47,234 nucleotides of DNA, taken from assembly GCA_045578845.1 (NCBI GenBank), contig JAZNLA010000010.1, positions 1-47,234 of the forward strand. Direction: 5' to 3'. The DNA comes from UMGS172 sp045578845. Lineage in GTDB: Bacteria > Bacillota > Clostridia > Oscillospirales > Acutalibacteraceae. Positions 34,557-40,770 of the stretch are shown here, in pieces. Made by a program: the position numbers and the translations under genes. Under the pieces are notes generated by a model. It was not told the DNA's origin. It did no database searches and was given only the letters and a program-made list of their open reading frames with translations. Position 1 is the first letter of the stretch. Each line of letters starts with the position of its first letter.

Positions 34557-34585
34557 ATTATAACATCTAATGCAACATGTTGCAA
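34557..34585 (-). promoter_or_regulatory. Promoter of rhaB
   Basis: On the minus strand, TTGCAA (34580-34585), 17 nt, TATAAT (34557-34562). Confidence 0.7.
34571..34584. promoter_or_regulatory. Palindromic operator candidate TGCAACATGTTGCA
   Basis: A perfect 14-bp palindrome covering five bases of the rhaB -35 box and lying 33 bp upstream of the divergent isomerase promoter. A LacI- or DeoR-type sugar regulator is plausible but not present in the window. Confidence 0.62.
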
Positions 34586-34616
34586 GAACAAAAGGACAAC
34601 TTTACCAATTAAATAC

Positions 34617-34644
34617 TTGAGAAAATTATTTTGTGTGTTATAAT
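34617..34644 (+). promoter_or_regulatory. Promoter of the TIM-barrel isomerase gene
   Basis: TTGAGA (34617-34622), 16 nt, TATAAT (34639-34644). Confidence 0.65.
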
Positions 34645-34675
34645 TGTATCAGTTGATTATTCGGGAGGAAAGGTT

Positions 34676-35488
34676 ATGACAAACCGTAACGATTGGCAAA
34701 CAAGTATATCAACATCTATACGCCGATTCAGCAAAGAACGTATGCTGCAACTGCAAAAAAGCGATATCCACTTTGTAGAGTTGGGCGGCGGAATGTTAGA
34801 GTATTTTGAAAACTATTCGGAAGTTTCAAATTCCATTTTTAAAACCGCGGCTGAATACGATGTTACTATCCGTTCGGTACACCTACCCTTCTGCCCAAAA
34901 AAGATAATCGACCCCGCCGGTGAGGATAAAGCGGTAAGAGATAATTTTGTAAAAGAACAAATTGAAATCGTAAAAATATCAGCTGACCGCGGTGCAAAAA
35001 TAGCGGTTGTTCATCCGAGTACCGAGCCTTACAGAATTGAACATAGGGACCGTCACATGTCATATTCCATAGAAGCACTGTCAAAGGTTAATGAAACAGC
35101 ACAAAAATGCGGTATATTATTAGCCATCGAAAATCTGCCCCGCACCTGTTTATGCAGAGATTGTAACGAGATTAAAAGATTCGTTGACGAAATTCCCAAT
35201 ATATATTTTTGCTTTGACTCTAACCATTCGCTAATCGATGATAATACCGATATAATAAAGGCAATGGGCGAAAAAATCGTAGCAACGCACATTTCGGACT
35301 ATGATTTTAAAGACGAAATGCATGTACTTCCAGGCAAAGGAAAAAACGACTGGGAGAAAATTATGAGATGTCTTGAAGAAGCAAATTACAGCGGTACTTG
35401 GAATTACGAAGCCTCAATCGGTCCTGATGACAATTTAAAGGTCTTTGTAGACAACCGAAAAGCACTGCTGTCGGGTGAAATCAAATAA
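34676..35488 (+). CDS. TIM-barrel sugar phosphate isomerase/epimerase family protein
   Basis: A 270-aa protein of the xylose isomerase-like TIM-barrel (AP_endonuc_2) superfamily. Metal-binding residues are suggested in VELGGG, SVHLPF, VVHPST, AIENLPR (Glu), CFDSNHS (Asp, His) and THISDYD. The substrate is not readable; being divergent from a rhamnulokinase-like gene suggests deoxy-sugar or polyol metabolism. The start is ATG 34676 after GGGAGGAAAGG; the in-frame ATG at 34631 lies within the promoter. Confidence 0.8.
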   Translation: MTNRNDWQTSISTSIRRFSKERMLQLQKSDIHFVELGGGMLEYFENYSEVSNSIFKTAAEYDVTIRSVHLPFCPKKIIDPAGEDKAVRDNFVKEQIEIVKISADRGAKIAVVHPSTEPYRIEHRDRHMSYSIEALSKVNETAQKCGILLAIENLPRTCLCRDCNEIKRFVDEIPNIYFCFDSNHSLIDDNTDIIKAMGEKIVATHISDYDFKDEMHVLPGKGKNDWEKIMRCLEEANYSGTWNYEASIGPDDNLKVFVDNRKALLSGEIK

Positions 35489-35525
35489 TATAAAATTATT
35501 TACATAACCAAAAACATAAATTCAC

Positions 35526-35554
35526 TTGCAAACACCCCGCCTGTGTGATATGAT
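35526..35554 (+). promoter_or_regulatory. Promoter of the interrupted gene stub
   Basis: TTGCAA (35526-35531), 17 nt, TATGAT (35549-35554), followed by SD AAGGAG (35570-35575). Confidence 0.65.
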
Positions 35555-35583
35555 GGTTGCATTGATTTTAAGGAGATAAATAT

Positions 35584-35631
35584 ATGAAACTAGGTATTGT
35601 AAGACACCGACCGAATTTCATAACTCCTTAA
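35584..35631 (+). pseudogene. Gene stub of 15 codons at the island's left boundary
   Basis: A promoter and a strong SD lead to ATG 35584, but the frame closes after MKLGIVRHRPNFITP. Good expression signals without a gene body suggest that the 5' end of a backbone gene was cut off by insertion of the island, with the first residues native and the last ones foreign. A true leader peptide is the alternative. Confidence 0.45.
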
Positions 35632-35886
35632 AAATCCACAAATGCTTATAAAACCCCCATAGATACTGCGGTTTTCGGGAAACCGAAAAATATATAATTC
35701 CATACTATTCTATATATCTCCCCGCGAAAATGGAGTAAAAATGGAGTAGAAATGGCGTAAAAGATTTTTTGAAACACAAGAAAAAAGCACATTGCTACAA
35801 AATGCTCTTTGGACGTTTTTGTTCAGAGAGCTTTTATTTTTGAAACCGCATTTAATGAATAAATTTTAATATAAACGCAAATACTA
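35632..35886. other. Non-coding junction region
   Basis: No complete gene. It holds a small hairpin CGGTTTTCGGGAAACCG near 35670, repeated short runs AAATGGAGTA around 35727-35755, and a frame 35739-35843 (KWSRNGVKDFLKHKKKAHC... to TGA) that recalls the variable tail of an integrase gene. An imperfect terminator-like hairpin with GCACATT/AAAATGCTC arms lies around 35785-35815. Probable mobile-element end. Confidence 0.4.
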
Positions 35887-35915
35887 TTGACATTATCACG
35901 GTCAACCGATATAAT
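35887..35915 (+). promoter_or_regulatory. Perfect consensus promoter of the XRE-DUF6036 module
   Basis: TTGACA (35887-35892), 17 nt, TATAAT (35910-35915); SD AGGAGGTG follows at 35925-35932. Strong expression signals, as expected where an antitoxin must be in excess. Confidence 0.88.
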
Positions 35916-35939
35916 ATTAGTAACAGGAGGTGAAACACC

Positions 35940-36509
35940 GTGGAGATTCGTGAATTAATGGAAAACAAAAAAATAACGCAATATCGACTTGCTAAGGAAA
36001 GTGGCATCGCCTACACTACCATCAATGATATTTGTAGTGGCAAGGCGCAGCTTGAAAAATGCTCCGCTGAAACAATCTACCGCATTTCAAAGGTGCTCGG
36101 TGTTTCGATGGAAAATCTTATTGAGCCCTGCTTTGATAAACGCAGTGATTTTGAACTGTTCAAGAGCAATACTTGCCATAGGTTGAAAGAGCTTGGCGAT
36201 ATTGAATTTGTTATTGAACTTTTGGAAGAAGATCCTATCCGTAAATACTATAAGAAAAAATGGTATCCAGAAAGCCTTTATCTTCTTGCTATGCTTGATT
36301 ATGTCAGCAGAGAGAACGATATTCCTATCTGCACCCAATATGACGATATGCGCAACTTGAAGCTTAAAACCACTCTTTTCCCTGCAAGCGTATTGGTTGC
36401 AGCCAAGGTTTCTAAAAATGATGAATTAAAACATCGTTCCATTATGGAAGCCATTCCCGAATTTATGCGATTCAATATCGTAGAAAGCGAGGTCCGCAAT
36501 GTCATCTAA
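35940..36509 (+). CDS. XRE-type regulator, probable antitoxin partner of a nucleotidyltransferase
   Basis: A 189-aa protein. Helix-turn-helix at residues ~1-60 (KITQYRLAKESGIAYTTINDICSGK), then a C-terminal helical domain (~75-185; ELGDIEFVIELLEEDPIRKYYKKKWYPESLYLLAMLDYV). The start is GTG 35940 after AGGAGGTG. Its end overlaps the next gene by 11 nt, so the two are coupled. The HTH protein plus nucleotidyltransferase pattern is that of AbiE/MenA-like toxin-antitoxin pairs: this protein would bind DNA and neutralise its partner. That role is inferred from context. Confidence 0.78.
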   Translation: MEIRELMENKKITQYRLAKESGIAYTTINDICSGKAQLEKCSAETIYRISKVLGVSMENLIEPCFDKRSDFELFKSNTCHRLKELGDIEFVIELLEEDPIRKYYKKKWYPESLYLLAMLDYVSRENDIPICTQYDDMRNLKLKTTLFPASVLVAAKVSKNDELKHRSIMEAIPEFMRFNIVESEVRNVI

Positions 36510-37212
36510 CAGTTTTACAAAGGAAAACCTTGACACCTATCTTAAGGAATTGGCGAAGGAATTCAGACGGCTGAATGGTAAATCAATGCCGGCAGAAATT
36601 GTTTTGGTTGGCGGTGCCGCCATTTTGACCAATTACGGCTTTCGTGATATGACTACCGATATTGATGCGGTGATTCACGCCGCATCTTCAATGAAGGATG
36701 CGATAAACCACGTTGGCGATAAGTTCGATTTGCCGAACGGATGGCTGAATGCCGACTTTATGCATACCGGCTCCTACTCACCTAAGCTTGACGAATTTTC
36801 GGTGTATTATAAATCCTTTTACGGCGTTCTGTCGGTTCGCACAATTGCGGCGGAATACCTGATTGCAATGAAGCTTCGCTCGGGCAGAAAGTATAAAAAC
36901 GACCTTTCCGACGTTATTGGTATATTAGCTGAACATGAAAAGAAAGGCACACCCATTACGTTCAAAAAAATTGATGCAGCGGTAGAAAATCTTTATGGCG
37001 GTTGGGACTCTTTCCCCGAAGACTCAAAGCCCTTTGTTGAGGATGCGCTTAAAAACGGAGATTTTGAAAATGTATATGCATCCGTAAAAAATGATGAAAT
37101 CGAATCTAAAGATATTTTGATAGGCTTTGAAAAAGACTACCCCAAAGTCGCAAAAGAATCCAATATCAACGATATTTTAAAGACACTTAAAGAAAAAAGA
37201 AAGAACAACTAA
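36499..37212 (+). CDS. DUF6036-family nucleotidyltransferase, probable toxin
   Basis: A 237-aa protein with a pol-beta-type nucleotidyltransferase core: EIVLVGGAAILTNYG (GG at residues 38-39) and TTDIDAVI with Asp54 and Asp56 as likely metal ligands. Further conserved stretches are VRTIAAEYLIAMKL and NDLSDVIGIL. This corresponds to DUF6036, related to AbiEii/MenT toxins that add nucleotides to tRNA acceptor ends. Start overlaps the regulator gene. A terminator follows, separating this module from the RM operon. Confidence 0.8.
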   Translation: MSSNSFTKENLDTYLKELAKEFRRLNGKSMPAEIVLVGGAAILTNYGFRDMTTDIDAVIHAASSMKDAINHVGDKFDLPNGWLNADFMHTGSYSPKLDEFSVYYKSFYGVLSVRTIAAEYLIAMKLRSGRKYKNDLSDVIGILAEHEKKGTPITFKKIDAAVENLYGGWDSFPEDSKPFVEDALKNGDFENVYASVKNDEIESKDILIGFEKDYPKVAKESNINDILKTLKEKRKNN

Positions 37213-37219
37213 TATCGCT

Positions 37220-37270
37220 AAAACCTCGGCTAGAATTGGAACTTATCCAATACATGCCGAGGTTTTGCTT
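37220..37270 (+). terminator. Terminator after the XRE-DUF6036 module
   Basis: AAAACCTCGGC / GCCGAGGTTTT with an inner ATTGGA/TCCAAT stem. Confidence 0.8.
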
Positions 37271-37346
37271 TATATGTTCGAAAAAATATTTTTTGTCATT
37301 AGAGAAAAATGACATCCCAACAAACATAAAAATATTTAAAAACGCC

Positions 37347-37375
37347 TTGACAAGTCCGCTTTTTTGTGTTACTAT
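37347..37375 (+). promoter_or_regulatory. Promoter of the RM operon
   Basis: TTGACA (37347-37352), 17 nt, TACTAT (37370-37375). Confidence 0.75.
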
Positions 37376-37381
37376 AGATGC

Positions 37382-37510
37382 AGAACAAGAAAAAGACCCT
37401 CGAAAACAGCGGCAACTGTAATCAAGAGTCCCTTCGTTTGACCGATATTGGTTTAATTAAGTATAGCACGCATCGCGTGTTTTGTCAACGAAGTCTTGTT
37501 ACTTTAACAA
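37382..37510 (+). promoter_or_regulatory. Structured leader of the RM operon
   Basis: About 145 nt lie between the promoter and the first gene. An imperfect hairpin at 37395-37430 (GACCCTC...GAGTC with inner ACAG/CTGT) is followed by CACGC-ATC-GCGTG (37467-37479) and TTTTGTC, a weak terminator-like unit. A short open frame from 37378 crosses the region but has no SD. The leader could hold transcription back until the element is established; this is inference. Confidence 0.4.
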
Positions 37511-37526
37511 GGAAGGAGACAAAACT

Positions 37527-37730
37527 ATGCGCTTTTATGTAAACAAAAACGCTCAGGCCAGTGGTCAGCACGAAGTGCACCGCGCTACTTGTAGTTGGCT
37601 TCCTGATGTGGAAAATCGTTTGTACTTAGGCGACTTTACCTCTTCTGCCCAAGCAATCAGAGAAGCAAAAAAGTACTACACCAATGTTGATGGTTGTGCT
37701 TACTGCTGTTCTGAGTCGCACAATTCCTAA
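37527..37730 (+). CDS. Small Cys/His protein, first gene of the RM operon
   Basis: A 67-aa protein: a short beta start (MRFYVNKNAQ), HEVHRATC (His15, His18, Cys22), SWLPDVENR, then FTSSAQAIREAKKYY and a final GCAYCCSESH (Cys57, Cys60, Cys61, His65). The Cys/His spacing suggests a small zinc-binding domain. From memory, similar small proteins accompany defence or phage loci; no function is established to my knowledge. ATG 37527 follows AAGGAAGGAG; a start 15 codons earlier lacks an SD. It lies 61 bp before the one-TRD protein. Confidence 0.72.
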   Translation: MRFYVNKNAQASGQHEVHRATCSWLPDVENRLYLGDFTSSAQAIREAKKYYTNVDGCAYCCSESHNS

Positions 37731-37791
37731 TTGATGGAATCGGCGCACTCGCAAATATGTGGGTGCGCCGACTTTCGCAAGGAGAAAAATT

Positions 37792-38379
37792 ATGTTAAGA
37801 TTAAAACTTTCAGAAATCGCCACGCTTCAAACTGGGTTAGTATTGAATAGAAAAGAAGCTCGTCACGAAGAAACAACTGAACGAGTCTATAGAAGAGTGA
37901 CTATGCGATCGTTAAATGAGTATGGCACATTGAAACACGATGATATTGATGTGTTTCCTTCAATTGAAGAATTAGACCCTTCGGTTTTAACACATAAAAA
38001 CGATATTATTGTTAAATTATTCACGCCCATTTTCCCTACGCTTGTAAAGGAAGATGCCGAAGGATTGGTCATCCCTTCTCAGCTTGTGGTTATTAGAGTT
38101 TTTGATCAACGTGTGCTCCCAGAATATTTAAGATACTACTTATCTGCTCCAGAAGTTTCAGAACTTATGTTATCAATCGAAGGATGGCGTTCTCAGCGAA
38201 CCATCAAGGTTGGAACTTTTGCGGATTTAGAGATACCGATTCCCTCTATCGAAAAGCAAAGATTAATCGCAGAAATGGCCAACACGGACTTAACCAGGAA
38301 GCGTTTATATAGAGAACTAATCGAAGAACAAAGCAAGCTTACCACTCTTGAAATACAGAAATATATCGGAGGTAAATAA
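37792..38379 (+). CDS. Single-TRD HsdS-like specificity protein
   Basis: A 195-aa protein resembling one half of a type I specificity subunit: KLSEIATLQTG at the start, a target-recognition-like domain (~20-150), and an end of the type PIPSIEKQRLIAEMANTD followed by a coiled helix (~155-195), as in the conserved spacer of HsdS. It is intact, with SD AAGGAG, and ends 1 bp before hsdM. Half-size HsdS proteins can dimerise to form a symmetric specificity subunit (established for truncated HsdS). A full HsdS lies further on, so this is an extra specificity factor. Confidence 0.8.
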   Translation: MLRLKLSEIATLQTGLVLNRKEARHEETTERVYRRVTMRSLNEYGTLKHDDIDVFPSIEELDPSVLTHKNDIIVKLFTPIFPTLVKEDAEGLVIPSQLVVIRVFDQRVLPEYLRYYLSAPEVSELMLSIEGWRSQRTIKVGTFADLEIPIPSIEKQRLIAEMANTDLTRKRLYRELIEEQSKLTTLEIQKYIGGK

Positions 38380-38380
38380 A

Positions 38381-39946
38381 ATGGGTACAACTAAAAAAGA
38401 TATTGAAAATGCATTGATGCGTGGTGCTGATTCGCTTAGAGATACCATCGATGCAGCAAACTATAAAGACTATGTTTTGCCTTTGATGTTTGTAAAGTAT
38501 TTGAGCGATACCTATGCTGAAAAAGTAGAGGAATTGGAAAAAGAATATGAAGGCATTCGCCTTGAAAGACAAAAACGTTATTTGCCGTTTACTGTTGCCC
38601 AAGATTGTTCTTTCACCACCTTGTATGAGCAAAGATACTCTGACAACATCGGTCAGATTATTAATACCGCTTTGAGACAAATTGAAAATGACAACAATCA
38701 GCAGTTGGCGGGTGTTCTTAATACTACTGACTACAACAGCGAAAACGCGCTGGGAACTCGTGAACACAAAAATGCAATTTTACGCGAGTTGTTGGAAGAC
38801 TTGTATCCGCTCAATTTGCGCCCGTCTGAAATCGAAGTAAAGGAAGACGAAGTTCCCGCGGATGTTATTGGCGACGCATATGAGTATATGATAGGTCAAT
38901 TTGCAAGTATGGCAGGTAAAAAAGCAGGCTCTTTCTACACGCCGGCAGCAGTATCTGAAATCATGGCTCAGATTGTCGACGTTCAACCCGGCGAACGTGT
39001 ATACGATCCGACTTGCGGTTCCGGCTCGTTGTTAATCAAGGCAGCTAAAAAAGAAAATTCAAAACAGGTTTCAATCTTTGGCCAAGAAGTTAACGGTTCA
39101 TCTGTTGCTATGGCAAAAATGAATATGTATATCCATGAAATCAGAGATGCCAAGATTGCTTGGGGCGATACCTTAGCAAACCCGATGTTTAAAGACGAAG
39201 ACGGCAATCTGCTTACATTTGACGCAATTGTAGCGAATATGCCGTTTTCCAAAGATAAGTGGGCTGCTGGATTTAACCCTGGCGGCGAAGCCGTAGGTAA
39301 AGGTAAAAAAGAGTTTAAAATGGAAGCCACGCTTGATAAACACCATCGATTTGATTGGGGTGTTCCTCCTGCAAGTAAGGGAGACTGGGCATTCCTTTTG
39401 CATATGATTGCAAGTTCATCTGTAAACGGTCGCATTGCAGCTGTAGCGCCTCATGGAGTTCTCTTCCGCGGTGCTGCTGAAGGTAGAATTCGTCAACGTG
39501 TCATTGACGAGAATTTACTTGATGCAGTTATTGGTTTACCGGAAAATCTTTTCTACGGAACCCCTATTCCTGCATGTATTCTTGTCTTTAAGAAAAACAG
39601 AACTAATAAAGATATCTTATTTATAGATGCTTCAGGAAAAGACCCCGAAGGCAATTTGCGTTATAAGAAGGATAAAACCCAGAATATCCTGGAGAAAAAA
39701 CATATCGATGATATTATCAAGGCATATCTTGATCGCGAAGATGTTGATAAATTTGCACATGTTGCTACAATTGATGAGATTATAGAGAATGGATACAACC
39801 TTAATATCCCTCGTTATGTTGATACTTTTGAAGAAGAGGAACTCATCGATATTGAAGAGGTGCAAAACAACATTGCTCGTCTAAAGATTGAAATTGCTGA
39901 AGCTGAAGCTAAAATGGAGAAATATTTGAAAGAATTAGGCCTTTAA
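38381..39946 (+). CDS. hsdM: Type I restriction-modification methyltransferase subunit
   Basis: A 521-aa N6-adenine methyltransferase: helical N-terminal domain (~1-150), SAM motif I VYDPTCGSGSLL (Asp209 region), and catalytic motif IV ANMPFSKDKW (286-289) where the usual NPPF has Met in place of the first Pro. GVPPASKGDWAFLLHM and HGVLFRGAAEGRIRQ follow, then a C-terminal helical part ending in a coiled coil (~490-521). It acts with HsdS for modification and with HsdR for restriction. Start after GGAGG, 1 bp from the previous stop. Confidence 0.95.
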   Translation: MGTTKKDIENALMRGADSLRDTIDAANYKDYVLPLMFVKYLSDTYAEKVEELEKEYEGIRLERQKRYLPFTVAQDCSFTTLYEQRYSDNIGQIINTALRQIENDNNQQLAGVLNTTDYNSENALGTREHKNAILRELLEDLYPLNLRPSEIEVKEDEVPADVIGDAYEYMIGQFASMAGKKAGSFYTPAAVSEIMAQIVDVQPGERVYDPTCGSGSLLIKAAKKENSKQVSIFGQEVNGSSVAMAKMNMYIHEIRDAKIAWGDTLANPMFKDEDGNLLTFDAIVANMPFSKDKWAAGFNPGGEAVGKGKKEFKMEATLDKHHRFDWGVPPASKGDWAFLLHMIASSSVNGRIAAVAPHGVLFRGAAEGRIRQRVIDENLLDAVIGLPENLFYGTPIPACILVFKKNRTNKDILFIDASGKDPEGNLRYKKDKTQNILEKKHIDDIIKAYLDREDVDKFAHVATIDEIIENGYNLNIPRYVDTFEEEELIDIEEVQNNIARLKIEIAEAEAKMEKYLKELGL

Positions 39947-40000
39947 AATAAGGCGTAGAGAGCAATGATATTTTTAATTGGAGTAAAGGAAGATTAATAG

Positions 40001-40405
40001 ATGAATAAATTCGACTTCGGCAACTTAAATTTGGATATTTCATCAACTTTTAATTCTGCACAGAGCGTTTCAGAACACTTTGAGGAACAGCAAAGAATTC
40101 TTGACAATGTATCGCGAGAGACGGCTAAAAGAAACGCCACTATTGTGGCAGGTGCCGAAGCAAATATAGCGCAAAAAGAATTATTGGAGCAGCAATTATC
40201 AACCTTGGGTGAACAAAACAAATTACTTGCGGATAATTATAACAAACTCAAAGAATTGTATGACGCTCAAGTGCAGTCTAATGCGGACGCAAAAGAGGAT
40301 TTAAGACGTAGCCGCAACTTCAATGCTTGGATGATGGTTATAGCCATAATCGCAATGCTTGCAGCGATTGCTGGTCCGATTGCAACAATTTTGGTGAGTC
40401 AATGA
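40001..40405 (+). CDS. Coiled-coil protein with C-terminal membrane anchor, inside the RM operon
   Basis: A 134-aa protein of no family I recognise. The first ~30 residues are polar, residues ~30-100 form a long coiled coil (ISSTFNSAQSVSEHFEEQQ..., ELLEQQLSTLGEQNKLLADN), and a single hydrophobic helix (~108-133, MMVIAIIAMLAAIAGPIATILV) ends the protein, giving a tail-anchored topology with the coil in the cytoplasm. SD AAAGGAAG. Its stop overlaps the next start (ATGA). Its place between hsdM and hsdS suggests a role in the RM complex, perhaps tethering it to the membrane. Confidence 0.75.
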   Translation: MNKFDFGNLNLDISSTFNSAQSVSEHFEEQQRILDNVSRETAKRNATIVAGAEANIAQKELLEQQLSTLGEQNKLLADNYNKLKELYDAQVQSNADAKEDLRRSRNFNAWMMVIAIIAMLAAIAGPIATILVSQ

Positions 40406-40770
40406 AAGTAATATTAAAACCTTTGTTTGAAATACTGACCGGTGATGTGGCGGTCTGCGACAATATTATATACAACTATTTAATTATGCTGATTGTGGGT
40501 GAGATTGCATTCCGCTTTGCTTTCAGTTTGGTTGGTGATGCATACGATGCAGACCTTATTAGCGGTAAATCTATAGGTTCTATTTTGCACTGGGGAATTA
40601 GACTTATTATTTATGTTGCTATTGCTTATTTAATTCGTGGTGCAATATGGTTATATAATTTCATCGTAGGCATACCCCACTGGGTTTGGTGGACAAGTTT
40701 AGGATTAATTGTTGCAATAATGATTGCGGTTATAGTATTAAGATTTATAAATGAAAGGAGCGGTGATTAA
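40402..40770 (+). CDS. Three-helix membrane protein, inside the RM operon
   Basis: A 122-aa protein of unknown family with hydrophobic helices at about residues 24-45 (IIYNYLIMLIVGEIAFRFAF), 65-85 (WGIRLIIYVAIAYLIRGAIW) and 95-115 (WWTSLGLIVAIMIAVIVL), and an aromatic stretch HWVWW before the third. ATG 40402 is inside the ATGA overlap with the coiled-coil gene; its stop overlaps the hsdS start (TAATG). Coupling on both sides fixes its membership of the operon. No catalytic residues are visible. Confidence 0.75.
   Translation: MKVILKPLFEILTGDVAVCDNIIYNYLIMLIVGEIAFRFAFSLVGDAYDADLISGKSIGSILHWGIRLIIYVAIAYLIRGAIWLYNFIVGIPHWVWWTSLGLIVAIMIAVIVLRFINERSGD

Noticed and set aside
34080..34643. 187-codon open frame antisense to rhaB
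   Set aside because: Overlaps the conserved kinase N-terminal half and the rhaB promoter; no SD and no family likeness.
37236..37421. 61-codon open frame between the nucleotidyltransferase and the RM operon
   Set aside because: It starts inside the terminator stem, has no SD, and spans the promoter of the RM operon.
37395..37430. Type III toxin-antitoxin RNA repeats in the RM leader
   Set aside because: No tandem repeats and no ToxN-like endoribonuclease; only single imperfect hairpins.
37792..38379. Half-size HsdS as a broken pseudogene
   Set aside because: It has a proper SD, full conserved ends and sits 1 bp from hsdM; nothing after it looks like the missing half.
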